A DNA stretch of 64,000 nt from Qipengyuania vulgaris (GTDB taxonomy: Bacteria; Pseudomonadota; Alphaproteobacteria; Sphingomonadales; Sphingomonadaceae). The DNA is taken from the NCBI GenBank assembly GCA_000756795.1, contig CCSI01000001.1:744001-808000 (forward strand). Reading direction: 5' to 3'. Numbering within the stretch: the stretch's first letter is position 1; the number at the start of each line of letters is the position of its first letter. Shown here in pieces: positions 38,313 through 47,182 of the stretch. A program made the position numbers and the translations under genes. The notes below the pieces were generated by a model. The model was given only the letters and a program-made list of their open reading frames with translations, did not search any database and was not told the DNA's origin.

Positions 38313-38366
38313 GCGACCTCCAGCTTTCCGAGGTTCAATGCGTAGTTCGTAAACTTGTGCCCCGCG

Positions 38367-40031
38367 CTAGACCCCTTCGAGCAAACGATCCGCCTGCGCC
38401 CTAGCCTCTGGCGTTACTTCCGCGCCCGACAGCATCCGCGCAATCTCTTCCTGCCGTCCGGCCTCGTCGAGCAGGGCCACGCTGGTGCGCGTGACGGTGC
38501 CGTCGCTGCTCTTGGCGATCATGTAATGCGTGCGGCCGCGAGCGGCGACTTGCGGGCTGTGCGTTACGGCAAGCAGCTGTCCGTCGCTGGCAAGCCGCGC
38601 CAGGCGTTCTCCGATGGCACTGGCGACGGCGCCGCCCACACCGCGGTCGATTTCGTCGAAGATGACCGTCGCCGCTCCGCCCTGCTCGGCCAGCGCGACC
38701 TTCAGCGCGAGGATGAAGCGTGACAATTCGCCGCCGCTGGCAATCTTGTTGAGCGGCGCGAAGTCGGCGCCGGGGTTGGTGGCGATGAGGAATTCGACGC
38801 TGTCGAGCCCATGCGCGCCCCAGCGGTCTTCGGGAAGCTCGGCCACGGCCGTCTTGAACCGGGCAGCATCCAGTTTCAGCGGTGCAAGTTCGCGTGCCAC
38901 GGCCTCGTCGAGGCGCAGAGCGGCCGCTACGCGGTTTGCATGGAGCGCCTCGGCCTCGGCGCGGTAGCGATTGCCCGCCTCGGCAGCGGCAGCTTCCAGC
39001 GCGTCGAGCTCCGCCTCGCCGCCCTCGATGGAATCGAGCTGGCTGCGCATGGTGCGCATGACTTCGGGAAGCTCGTCGACTTCGCAGCGATGCTTGCGGG
39101 CCAGTGCGCGCAGTTCGAAGAGGCGCGTTTCGGCTTCTTCCAAAGCCGCCGGGTCATGGACCAGCGCATCTGCCGCTTTCTCGAGTTTCTCCTCAGCCTC
39201 GCCCGCCTCGATGACAGCGCGGTCGAGCGCCGCCAGTGCTTCGGCGAGCAGCGGATGCTCCGGAGCAATCCGGTCGAGCTTGCGCGCCGCCACGCGCAGC
39301 GATGCGAGCGGGGAATCGGAGCCCTCCCAAAGGTGCCGCAATTCCTCGAGGTCGCCCGACAGGCGCTCGCCCTTCTGCATATCGGCCCGCGCGCCTGCGA
39401 GACGCGCTTCCTCGCCCGCCTGCGGTTCCAGCGCGGTCAGTTCGGCGAGGTGCGCCAGCAGCAGGTCCTGATCGAGCTTTGCCTGCTCGACCGCATCGCG
39501 CGCGGTGGCGAGACGTTCCTCGGTCTCGCGCCATTTCTTCCACGCCTGCTCCACCCGTGCGGTGTCGGCTCCTGCAAACCGGTCGAGCAAAGCACGGTGG
39601 CCGCGCGGATTGACGAGGCCGCGGTCGTCATGCTGGCCATGCAGTTCGACCAGCGCGCCAGCTATCTCGCGCAGCAGGGCCACGCCGACCGGCTGGTCGT
39701 TGATAAACGCCTTGCTACCCCCGTCGGCCTTCAGTTGGCGGCGGATGATGAGCGGCTCGCCCTCCTCGACTTCGATATCCGCATCATCGAGCGTCTCGGC
39801 GATAGCCGGCGGCAGAGCGGCAAATTCGAAACTGGCCGAAACGCTCGCCTTCTCCTCGCCTGCGCGCACAAGTCCGCTGTCTGCGCGATTGCCCAGCACC
39901 AGCCCGAGCGAATCAAGAAGGATGGACTTGCCCGCCCCGGTCTCGCCCGTAAGCACACCCAGCCCGCGCCCGAAATCAAGGTCGAGCGCCTCGATCAGCA
40001 CGATGTTGCGGATGGAAAGGCGGGTCAGCAT
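38367..40031 (-). CDS. recN: DNA repair protein RecN
   Basis: SMC-like ATPase of 554 residues used in double-strand break repair. It has Walker A in GETGAGKSILLDSLGLVLG, two coiled-coil arms flanking residues 160-340, the signature region FAPLNKIASGGELSRF and Walker B/D-loop IFDEIDRGVGGAVASAIGERL. ATG 40031 gives MLTRLSIRNIVLIEALDLDF, the standard N-terminus. Length is typical. Confidence 0.96.
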   Translation of the reverse strand: MLTRLSIRNIVLIEALDLDFGRGLGVLTGETGAGKSILLDSLGLVLGNRADSGLVRAGEEKASVSASFEFAALPPAIAETLDDADIEVEEGEPLIIRRQLKADGGSKAFINDQPVGVALLREIAGALVELHGQHDDRGLVNPRGHRALLDRFAGADTARVEQAWKKWRETEERLATARDAVEQAKLDQDLLLAHLAELTALEPQAGEEARLAGARADMQKGERLSGDLEELRHLWEGSDSPLASLRVAARKLDRIAPEHPLLAEALAALDRAVIEAGEAEEKLEKAADALVHDPAALEEAETRLFELRALARKHRCEVDELPEVMRTMRSQLDSIEGGEAELDALEAAAAEAGNRYRAEAEALHANRVAAALRLDEAVARELAPLKLDAARFKTAVAELPEDRWGAHGLDSVEFLIATNPGADFAPLNKIASGGELSRFILALKVALAEQGGAATVIFDEIDRGVGGAVASAIGERLARLASDGQLLAVTHSPQVAARGRTHYMIAKSSDGTVTRTSVALLDEAGRQEEIARMLSGAEVTPEARAQADRLLEGV

Positions 40032-40084
40032 TTCAGCGCTGTCTAGCCGGTCGCGGCCCGCCCGTCATCCTTTCGCGCGCAGTT

Positions 40085-41107
40085 TCAAACAGGCGGGCGT
40101 GCGTCCCTCGCCTCGGGCTCGGCAGGCCAGTCCTGTTCCTCCCCGTCGCGTGTCTTCCACAAGGAGTAAAGCACGCCCGCTGCTATCAATCCGAAGGTTA
40201 CGCCGAGGCTGATCCACGCGGGCATCTTTCCGCCATCGAGCAGGAAATCGGTGACGAAGATCTTGCTGCCGATGAAGACCAGCACGGCCGCCAGCGCATA
40301 TTTCAGGTAGTGGAAACGGTGCACCATCGCAGCCAACGCGAAATAGAGCGCGCGCAGGCCGAGGATGGCGAAGATGTTCGAAGTGTAGACGATGAATGTG
40401 TCCGTCGTAATCGCGAAGATGGCCGGGACACTGTCGAGCGCGAAGACGAGGTCGGCCAGGTTGATGACGACCAGCGCGAGGAACAGCGGCGTGGCTGCCG
40501 TTACCATTTTGCCGGTCTTGCTGTCCGGGACCTTCACGAAGAAATGCTGCGCGTGGAGGTCCTTGGTCACCCGCATATGCTTGCTGATCCAGCGGATGAC
40601 GGGATTCTTGCCCACGTCCATCGGCTCGTCCCCGGCGAAGAACATCTTGATGCCGGTGATGATGAGGAAGGCAGCGAAGAGGTAGAGCACCCAATAGGCT
40701 TCGGCCAACAGCGCGGCGCCGCCAGCGATCATCAGGCCGCGCAGCACGATGACGGCCATGATGCCCCACAGCAGCGCACGGTACTGGTATTTGGCGGGAA
40801 TGGCGAAGTAGGTGAATATCAGGCTGATGACGAAGACATTGTCGATCGACAGCGCCTTTTCGATGAAGAAGCCGGTGTAGTATTCCATGCCCGCAGTGGC
40901 ACCGCGCTCGGCCCAGACCCAGGCGCCGAACAGCAGGGCGACGCCGATGTAGAAGGCCGAAAGTTTCAGGCTCTCCCCAATGCCGAGTTCCTTGTCTTCC
41001 TTGTGCAGGAAGCCGAGGTCGAACGCCGTCAGCACGATGACGATGGCGAGGAAGGCAGCCCAGAACCATACGGGAGTGCCGAGCCAGTCGGTGAAGAGAA
41101 ATTCCAT
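40085..41107 (-). CDS. TerC/Alx-family membrane protein
   Basis: Integral membrane protein of 340 residues with about nine helices, belonging to the TerC family. GMEYYTGFFIEKALSIDNVFVISLIF and DLVFALDSVPAIFAIT carry the conserved acidic residues in membrane helices proposed to handle metal ions; Alx-type members have been linked to manganese export or pH response. It starts with one-base overlap at the nhaA stop (TGATG), so an operon for ion homeostasis is likely. No riboswitch is seen because the gene is internal to the operon. Confidence 0.92.
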   Translation of the reverse strand: MEFLFTDWLGTPVWFWAAFLAIVIVLTAFDLGFLHKEDKELGIGESLKLSAFYIGVALLFGAWVWAERGATAGMEYYTGFFIEKALSIDNVFVISLIFTYFAIPAKYQYRALLWGIMAVIVLRGLMIAGGAALLAEAYWVLYLFAAFLIITGIKMFFAGDEPMDVGKNPVIRWISKHMRVTKDLHAQHFFVKVPDSKTGKMVTAATPLFLALVVINLADLVFALDSVPAIFAITTDTFIVYTSNIFAILGLRALYFALAAMVHRFHYLKYALAAVLVFIGSKIFVTDFLLDGGKMPAWISLGVTFGLIAAGVLYSLWKTRDGEEQDWPAEPEARDARPPV

Positions 41108-42297
41108 CAGTCGATACTTTCGGGAGCGGCTTCACGCGGAAGCGCGCGGTTGAGCAAGAGATAACCGGCGATCGCTGCGATGGTGGAACCGGCGAGCACG
41201 CCGATCTTGACCGCGTCGATCTGGGCCGGATCGGCAAAAGCGAGGTTGCCGATGAAGAGGCTCATGGTGAAGCCGATTGCTGCGAGCAGGCTCATCGCGT
41301 GAAGTTGCGCCCAACTGACCCCTACCGGAAGCGAGGCGAGTTTCAGTTTAACGGCAGCAAAGGCAAAACCGAAGATCCCGATCTGCTTGCCGACCAACAG
41401 GCCGAGCGCGATGCCCAGGGGCAGCGGCTCGAACAGGGCGGCAGGCGACAGGCCGAACAGCGTCACCCCGGCATTGGCAAAACCGAAAATCGGGATGACC
41501 AGGAAAGCCACCCAGGGGTGCAGCGCGTGCTCCATTCGCTCTAGCGGGCCGTGGTCGCTCTTTGCATCGAGCGGAACGGTCATCGCCGCAGCGACGCCTG
41601 CCAGCGTGGCGTGGACGCCTGACTTGAGCACGAAAGCCCACATCAGGTTGGCCAGCAGGATGTATGGAATGGTCGACTGCACGCGCGCCCTGCCGACTGC
41701 AAGCATGACCACAAAGACGATCGCCGCTGCGCCCAGCATGCCCGTGTCGAGTTCGCCCGAATAGAAGATGGCGATGATGGCAATGGCGCCGATGTCGTCA
41801 ATCACCGCGATTGCGAGCAGCAACGCCTTGAGCGCAACGGGAACGCGCGGCCCGAGCAGCGAAAGTATGCCCAGCGCAAAGGCAATGTCGGTTGCAGCCG
41901 GGATTGCCCAGCCATTGATTGTCTCGGGCGACCCGGCGTTCAGCGAAAGGAAGATAAGTGCAGGGATTGCCATGCCGCCAATGGCAGCGATGAGCGGGAG
42001 CGAGGCCTTGTCCCAGCTCGACAGCTGGCCTTCGAAAATTTCGCGCTTCACCTCGAGGCCGACGAGGAAGAAGAACACCGCCATCAATCCGTCGTTGATC
42101 CACAGCAGCAAAGGCTTGTCGATCACGAAGCTGCCGATCCCGACGACGACACCAGTGTCGAGCAACGCGCTATATTGTGCCAGCAGCGGCGAGTTCGCGA
42201 CGGCGAGCGCGAACAGCGCAGCAAATACGAGGACGATGCCGCCGGCGGATTCCTTCTGCAGGAAGTCCTTCAGGAGGGGCGTGATTGACTGGACCAA
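41107..42297 (-). CDS. nhaA: Na+/H+ antiporter NhaA
   Basis: Twelve-helix sodium/proton antiporter, 396 residues. The ion-site residues are visible: IPAATDIAFALGIL (the unwound helix IV Asp) and AVIDDIGAIAIIAIF (the Asp-Asp pair of helix V); the conserved lysine region KSGVHATLAG follows. It precedes the TerC-family gene in the same operon. A function in pH and sodium homeostasis suits a marine or saline organism. Confidence 0.96.
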   Translation of the reverse strand: MVQSITPLLKDFLQKESAGGIVLVFAALFALAVANSPLLAQYSALLDTGVVVGIGSFVIDKPLLLWINDGLMAVFFFLVGLEVKREIFEGQLSSWDKASLPLIAAIGGMAIPALIFLSLNAGSPETINGWAIPAATDIAFALGILSLLGPRVPVALKALLLAIAVIDDIGAIAIIAIFYSGELDTGMLGAAAIVFVVMLAVGRARVQSTIPYILLANLMWAFVLKSGVHATLAGVAAAMTVPLDAKSDHGPLERMEHALHPWVAFLVIPIFGFANAGVTLFGLSPAALFEPLPLGIALGLLVGKQIGIFGFAFAAVKLKLASLPVGVSWAQLHAMSLLAAIGFTMSLFIGNLAFADPAQIDAVKIGVLAGSTIAAIAGYLLLNRALPREAAPESID

Positions 42298-42385
42298 GGT
42301 GTTCTCCGGGCCTTCTCAGGAATGTGTGGGAAGCCGCCACCGGCGCGATGGAGTGAGCGCGAGTGACGGCCTCCGCGGCCCGCCA

Positions 42386-42559
42386 TCAGGCAGAAACGGG
42401 TCGCGCCATAAGGCGACGCAAGGCGCTCTTCGCGCGCAGTTTCATCAGCTCGAGGCGCGAGATTTCAAGCGGATTGGGCCGGCGTTTGCGCAATTCGATG
42501 CGCAGGCGCTCGTCAATCCGCTGGTGGATCTGGGTCAGGGTGAAAGTGCGGGCCATCAT
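42386..42559 (-). CDS. Small basic protein, YdcH/DUF465-like
   Basis: A 57-residue helical basic protein (TLTQIHQRIDERLRIELRKR, PLEISRLELMKLRAKSAL). The pattern of an initial acidic-basic helix followed by LKxxKLxxKD-like repeats resembles the YdcH/DUF465 family, with moderate certainty. ATG 42559 is chosen because GGAG lies 8 bases upstream; it is followed directly by a second ATG. A long imperfect inverted repeat (42588-42663) sits in its leader. It lies 88 bases upstream of nhaA, same strand. Confidence 0.65.
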   Translation of the reverse strand: MMARTFTLTQIHQRIDERLRIELRKRRPNPLEISRLELMKLRAKSALRRLMARPVSA

Positions 42560-42587
42560 GTTCTGTCTCCGAAATCGAGTTGAATTC

Positions 42588-42663
42588 GATCGGACAGCCG
42601 ATGGGCCAACAAGCTGGGAGGGAGGGGAAGAGGGGCCAGCCAGCACGCATCGGTTGTCCGATG
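42588..42663. repeat. Inverted repeat in the leader of the small basic protein gene
   Basis: Arms 42588-42603 and 42648-42663 (GATCGGACAGCCGATG and CATCGGTTGTCCGATG) are complementary at 14 of 16 positions, one mismatch being a potential G-U pair, around a 44-base purine-rich segment. The repeat begins 29 bases upstream of the start codon. It could be an RNA stem-loop or a spaced protein site. Confidence 0.5.
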
Positions 42664-42757
42664 CGGTCCGACATCACGTGAGCACTAGGCAGCACGCCAG
42701 AGGGGCCCGGTCCGCATGAATTAAATGCGACAGATCGGGTCTGGTTTCAAGAACCGG

Positions 42758-42791
42758 CAAAAAAATTTACAAGACAGCGCCGCAGCGCTGT
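42758..42791 (-). terminator. Terminator downstream of bamD
   Basis: Arms ACAGCGC (42774-42780) and GCGCTGT (42785-42791) with a 4-base loop; on the minus strand the stem is followed after a few bases by a run of seven T (42763-42769 in complement). It begins 8 bases after the bamD stop. The offset of the T-run makes it a moderately good intrinsic terminator. Confidence 0.65.
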
Positions 42792-42798
42792 TCTGCAA

Positions 42799-43599
42799 TC
42801 AACTCGGGGTGAGGCCCGGTGCGTGGTCCTGTACAAGCTCGTAAGCCTTTTCGTACCACTCGTTGCCCGGGTAGTTCGCACCAAGGACGGCAGCGTATTT
42901 CACTGCTTCGGCTGGAATACCGAGCGCGAGGCTGCTTTCGACGAGGCGATAAAGTGCCTCGGGAGCGTGGCTGGTGGTCTGGTAAGTGTCGACAACGTTC
43001 TGGAAGCGGATCTGGGCGGCAATCCACTTGCCCGAACGCTGGTAATAGCGGCCGATTTCCATTTCCTTGCCCGCGAGATGGTCCTGCACGAGGTCGATCT
43101 TGAGGCGCGCGTCCGACGCATATTGCGTCTGCGGGAAACGGCGGTTCACTTCTCGCAGAGCGGTCAGCGCTTGCTCGGTGATTTTCTGGTCGCGCTGCAC
43201 GTCGCTGATCTGCTCGTAATAGCTCAGCGCAATCAGGTAATAGGCGTAAGGCGCGTCCTTGTTGCCCGGGTGGATCGACAAGAAGCGCTGCGAGGCCTGG
43301 ATCGACTTGTTGTAGTCGCCAGCAACATAATAGCTGAATGCGCTCATCAGCTGCGCGCGGCGAGCCCAGGGCGAATAGGGATGCTGGCGCTCGACCTCGT
43401 CGAACAATACCGCAGCGATATTCGGGCGCCCGCGGTCGAGGTCTTCCTTGGCCTGCGCATAAAGGCTTTCGACATCGCGCGCGACATAGGCCGTGTCCGT
43501 CGGCCGCGACTGGCCGCCACCACATGCGGCGAGAAACACGGTCGAGGCAGCGAGCGTGCCGAGGGCGAGAGAGCGGCTGATGCGCGAATTGGTCGTCAT
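42799..43599 (-). CDS. bamD: Outer membrane protein assembly factor BamD
   Basis: Lipoprotein of the Bam complex that inserts beta-barrel proteins in the outer membrane. The 266-residue protein has a signal and lipobox (VFLAACGGG), then about five TPR motifs: YAQAKEDLDRGRPNIAAVLFDEVERQHPYSPWARRAQ, YYVAGDYNKSIQASQRFLSIHPGNKDAPYAYYL and so on, matching BamD/YfiO/ComL. It is essential in proteobacteria and here sits in single-gene arrangement with its own terminator. Confidence 0.95.
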   Translation of the reverse strand: MTTNSRISRSLALGTLAASTVFLAACGGGQSRPTDTAYVARDVESLYAQAKEDLDRGRPNIAAVLFDEVERQHPYSPWARRAQLMSAFSYYVAGDYNKSIQASQRFLSIHPGNKDAPYAYYLIALSYYEQISDVQRDQKITEQALTALREVNRRFPQTQYASDARLKIDLVQDHLAGKEMEIGRYYQRSGKWIAAQIRFQNVVDTYQTTSHAPEALYRLVESSLALGIPAEAVKYAAVLGANYPGNEWYEKAYELVQDHAPGLTPS

Positions 43600-43668
43600 A
43601 GGGCCGAGCCTATAGCCAGCACCCCGCTGAACGCCAAGTGAAGTTCTCGTCGAAATCCACGTATGCGC

Positions 43669-44817
43669 TCACTCTTCGGCAATGCCCTCCGGCGCATCCC
43701 ACAGGAGATGGCGCGTCTCGAGCATGACAAGGTTGTTGCTGCGGATGATTTCGCCGCGGGTCTTATAGCCCAGGAGCTGCTCGGCATCGGTATCGGGATT
43801 ATGCGTCATCACGCGGATCTCTTCCGAGGTGAAATCGGACAGGCCCCGGGCTCGTTCGATGCCCTTGCTATCATAAATGTGGAGCACGTCGCCGCGCGTG
43901 AAGTCACCGTCCATCGAAATGACATCGGCGCGCTTGATGGGCCTGTCGTTCTTGGCAATCGCATCGGCGACCGCGTCCGTGATCACGAGGCTGCCCGCCA
44001 TCTGCAGGCGGTTTGCAATCCAGCTGTCCCAGCCCGAAAGCGGGTTGGGATGCGGCAGCACCTTGGTGGCGCGGCGGGTGCCTTCGATAACCGTCGAAAG
44101 CGGCCGGTCTACCTCGCCCTGCGCAATCCAAGTGGTGACGCCGGCCTCCTGCGCCATATTGGCGGCCTGTAGTTTGGTCTCCATGCCACCGGTACCGAGC
44201 GTGCTCTTGCCTTTGGTGGCTTCCATATAGGGGCCGACATCGGTGACTTCGGGAATGAAGACGGCGTCAGGGTCGTCCGGATTCCGGTCGTAGAGCCCGT
44301 CCACACCGGTCAGGATGATCAGGTCGGTCGCGCCGACCATCTGGGCGACCTTGGCCGCGAGACGGTCGTTGTCACCGACGCGGATTTCCTCGGTGGTGAT
44401 GGTGTCGTTCTCGTTGACGATGGGCATGATGTCCGATTCCAGCAACCGCGCGACAGTGTTGCGCGTGTTGAGGAAGCGGCGGTGGTCCTCGAAATCACCG
44501 AGCGTCAAAAGGACCTGTGCGATCTCAAAACCGAATTCGTGGCCGACCTGCTTGTAGGCGTTGAGCAGCAGCGGCATGCCGCAGGCGGCGGCCGCCTGCT
44601 TGTCGGAAATACCGGCGCTCTCGGGCGTTTCACCGATGATCCGGAGGCCAAGCGCCACCGAGCCGGAGGAGCACAGGATGACATCATTCCCCTGCGCGCG
44701 AAGCGTTGCGACGTCTTCGAGCAGGCGCTGGAGGAAACCATATCGGGGGGTCAGCAGTTCCTGATTTGCGAGGAGCGCCGAGCCAATCTTGACAACAATG
44801 TTGCGTTTCTGGGTCAT
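43669..44817 (-). CDS. proB: Glutamate 5-kinase
   Basis: First step of proline synthesis. The 382-residue protein has an amino-acid-kinase domain (IVVKIGSALL, ILCSSGSVALGL, NENDTITTEEIRVGDNDRLAAKVA) and a C-terminal PUA domain (GDFTRGDVLHIYDSKGIERARG). This full-length form is feedback-inhibited by proline in other bacteria. The ATG at 44817 lacks a good ribosome binding site and is preceded by an AT-rich leader. It is divergent from proC. Confidence 0.96.
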   Translation of the reverse strand: MTQKRNIVVKIGSALLANQELLTPRYGFLQRLLEDVATLRAQGNDVILCSSGSVALGLRIIGETPESAGISDKQAAAACGMPLLLNAYKQVGHEFGFEIAQVLLTLGDFEDHRRFLNTRNTVARLLESDIMPIVNENDTITTEEIRVGDNDRLAAKVAQMVGATDLIILTGVDGLYDRNPDDPDAVFIPEVTDVGPYMEATKGKSTLGTGGMETKLQAANMAQEAGVTTWIAQGEVDRPLSTVIEGTRRATKVLPHPNPLSGWDSWIANRLQMAGSLVITDAVADAIAKNDRPIKRADVISMDGDFTRGDVLHIYDSKGIERARGLSDFTSEEIRVMTHNPDTDAEQLLGYKTRGEIIRSNNLVMLETRHLLWDAPEGIAEE

Positions 44818-45027
44818 ATATAAAAAATGTATCTACCTTGAAATTTCTAGGATTCAATATAGATAGGGATGATGCAGTGCACAACCGCCTTTTCTGAAAT
44901 ATCGAATGCGCAAGAAATAGTAAGTAACCAACTCCGAATAGCTTACGACTTGCTAAGACTTTATTTCAATTTAGCCTAAGTCGAAGAATTACACAGAGCG
45001 CGACCAGCGCGGAAACGGAATTCTACA
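44818..45027. promoter_or_regulatory. AT-rich divergent promoter region between proB and proC
   Basis: This stretch is clearly AT-richer than its surroundings and serves as leader for both divergent proline genes. I see promoter-like A/T boxes but no confident -35/-10 pair and no Shine-Dalgarno sequence at standard distance for either gene. A 36-codon open frame (44869-44979) exists here but has no supporting evidence. Confidence 0.5.
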
Positions 45028-45813
45028 ATTATCAATTCTATTCTTATTGTCGGATGCGGAAAAATGGGTTCCGCTTTACTTTCCCAGTGGGTCTCCGGCC
45101 CCGAGGCAATCACCGTGGTCGATCCCATGGCCAGTGACTTGCCTGAAAAAGTCACACTGGTCCGCGATGGTTCCGAAATCGCCGAGCAGCGCTTCGATTG
45201 CATCGTTGCGGCAGTGAAGCCGCAGATGTTCGACGACGTGATGCCCGCGTATGCCGACAACCTTGCCGAGGGCGGATACGTCATCTCGATTGCCGCCGGC
45301 TATTCTGCAGAGCGCCTGTCGAAACTGATGGGCGACAAGCCCGTCGTTCGCGTGATGCCGAACCTCCCCGCCGCAGTCGGCCGCGGGGTTAGCGGCGTTG
45401 TCGCCGGTCCCCATACCAGTGACGCCCACATGGCACACGCGGTCGAATTCATGGAACGCGCAGGCAAAGTCGTCACCGTCGACAGCGAAGAAAAGCTGGA
45501 CCGCGTGACGGCAGTCGCAGGCTCCGGCCCGGGCTATGTTTTCGAAATCGCCCGCGCCTATGCCGAAGCCGCCATGGCGCAGGGATTTTCCGAAGAAGAG
45601 GCGCGCGAAATGGTGCTCGGCACCATCGGCGGCGCCATCGCGATGGCCAGCGAGCCGGACGCGCCCAGCCTCGAGGAACTGCGCAATTCGGTGACCAGCA
45701 AGGGCGGCACCACCGCCGCTGGCCTCAATGCGTTGAATGGAGACAATGGCCTAACCGACCGCATGCATGCTACACTGCAGGCCTGCTACGACCGGGCGGT
45801 AGAGCTGCGCTGA
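45028..45813 (+). CDS. proC: Pyrroline-5-carboxylate reductase, apparent non-canonical start
   Basis: Last enzyme of proline synthesis. The conserved body is complete: GxGxxG cofactor motif ([11 protein letters not shown]), [42 protein letters not shown] and [14 protein letters not shown]. The first ATG (45064) would begin inside the Rossmann motif and delete its first strand (ILIVGCGK), which is encoded in frame immediately upstream. Between the in-frame stop at 44977-44979 and 45064 there is no ATG, GTG or TTG. I therefore propose initiation at ATT 45028 or ATC 45031, with GGAA 8 bases upstream. Alternatives are another rare codon, or a defective gene. Confidence 0.88.
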   Translation: MINSILIVGCGKMGSALLSQWVSGPEAITVVDPMASDLPEKVTLVRDGSEIAEQRFDCIVAAVKPQMFDDVMPAYADNLAEGGYVISIAAGYSAERLSKLMGDKPVVRVMPNLPAAVGRGVSGVVAGPHTSDAHMAHAVEFMERAGKVVTVDSEEKLDRVTAVAGSGPGYVFEIARAYAEAAMAQGFSEEEAREMVLGTIGGAIAMASEPDAPSLEELRNSVTSKGGTTAAGLNALNGDNGLTDRMHATLQACYDRAVELR

Positions 45814-45856
45814 CCCCAAGCGCCTCCCGCCCAGCCCCCAGACGAAGAGAGAAATT

Positions 45857-47122
45857 ATGACCGACCAGACCCTAGACCCGCAGATCCACATCACCACGCT
45901 GGGCCAGAATGCCCGCAAGGCAGCACAGGGCCTGCTGTCCGCCAGCACCGATGCCAAGAACACGGCGCTGCGCGAGGCCGCCAAGGCGCTGCGCGAAGCA
46001 ACGCCCGAACTGCTCGAAGCCAATGTCGAGGACGTGAAGAGCGTCGAGGGTAAGAAGCCCGACAGCTTCATCGACCGCCTCAAGCTGACCGAAGAACGCA
46101 TCGAAGGCATGGCTGGTGCGCTGGAAGAAATCGCCGAGCTGCCCGACCCGGTCGGCCGCAGCCTCGCGACCTTCGACCGACCGAATGGCCTCAAGATCGA
46201 GCGCGTCGCCGTGCCCATCGGCGTTATCGGCATGATTTACGAAAGCCGCCCGAACGTGGGCGCAGATGCCAGCGCATTGTGCCTCAAGAGCGGTAATGCC
46301 GTCATCCTGCGCGGTGGCAGCGAGAGCCGCCATTCGACGCGCGTCATCGTCGATTGCATGCGCAAGGGGCTTGCCGCGGCAGGCCTGCCCGAAGATGCCG
46401 TCCAGACCGTCGGTACCACCAACCGCGAAGCCGTTGCCGCGCTGCTCAAGGCCGATGAATATGTCGACCTCGTCATCCCGCGCGGTGGCCGCGGCCTCGT
46501 CGAACTGGTCCGCGACCAGGCGAGCGTCCCCACCCTCCTCCACCTCGACGGCAACTGCCACAGCTACGTCCACGAGGCGGCCGACCTCGCCAAGGCAGCC
46601 GAGGTCATCCGCAACGCCAAGCTGCGCCGCACCGGCGTCTGCGGCGCGACCGAGAGCATCGTGGTCGACCGCGCAGTGGCGAAGGATTTCATCCCACGCC
46701 TCACCTCCATCATGGGAAACGACTGCGAATTGCGCGGTGACGAGGAAGCCGTCGCTATCGACAGCAGCATCACACCTGCCACCGAAGCCGACTGGAACAC
46801 CGAATATCTCGACCCCATCGCCTCGGTGAAGGTCGTCGACGGCCTCGAACAGGCTATCGGCTGGGTGAGCGAGCATTCCTCGCACCATACCGACGCCATC
46901 ATGACCGAGGACGATGCGGCGGCGAAGCAGTTCATGACCAGCATCGACAGCGCCATCGTCATGCGCAACGCCAGCACGCAATTCGCGGATGGCGGCGAGT
47001 TCGGCATGGGCGCGGAAATCGGCATCGCGACCGGCAAGATGCACGCCCGCGGCCCGGTCGGCCTCGAGCAGCTATGCAGCTTCAAATACCTCGTCCACGG
47101 CGACGGCCAGACGCGCCCGTAA
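45857..47122 (+). CDS. proA: Gamma-glutamyl phosphate reductase
   Basis: Second step of proline synthesis: NADPH-dependent reduction of glutamyl phosphate. The 421-residue aldehyde-dehydrogenase-fold protein has the catalytic Cys in [17 protein letters not shown], the nucleotide-binding region [17 protein letters not shown] and the [25 protein letters not shown]-terminal block. It follows proC by 43 bases and ends at a strong terminator, so proC-proA form a transcript divergent from proB. Confidence 0.96.
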   Translation: MTDQTLDPQIHITTLGQNARKAAQGLLSASTDAKNTALREAAKALREATPELLEANVEDVKSVEGKKPDSFIDRLKLTEERIEGMAGALEEIAELPDPVGRSLATFDRPNGLKIERVAVPIGVIGMIYESRPNVGADASALCLKSGNAVILRGGSESRHSTRVIVDCMRKGLAAAGLPEDAVQTVGTTNREAVAALLKADEYVDLVIPRGGRGLVELVRDQASVPTLLHLDGNCHSYVHEAADLAKAAEVIRNAKLRRTGVCGATESIVVDRAVAKDFIPRLTSIMGNDCELRGDEEAVAIDSSITPATEADWNTEYLDPIASVKVVDGLEQAIGWVSEHSSHHTDAIMTEDDAAAKQFMTSIDSAIVMRNASTQFADGGEFGMGAEIGIATGKMHARGPVGLEQLCSFKYLVHGDGQTRP

Positions 47123-47144
47123 CCCTGCCAATGAATTGGCGATT

Positions 47145-47178
47145 AGCCGCCGGAGCCTCGAAGCTCCGGCGGCTTTTT
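47145..47178 (+). terminator. Rho-independent terminator of proC-proA
   Basis: Perfect 12-base arms, 47145-47156 and 47163-47174 (AGCCGCCGGAGC/GCTCCGGCGGCT), 6-base loop, followed by a T-run. It lies 22 bases after the proA stop. Confidence 0.9.
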
Positions 47179-47182
47179 CACA

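Noticed and set aside
40085..41107. A yybP-ykoY or pH-responsive riboswitch for the TerC/Alx-family gene
   Set aside because: The gene starts inside the nhaA stop codon, leaving no leader for such an element.
44869..44979. 36-codon open frame (MMQCTTAFSE...) upstream of proC, in the same frame
   Set aside because: No good ribosome binding site and no proline-rich leader-peptide character; it ends in a stop well before proC. Kept only as context for the proC start problem.
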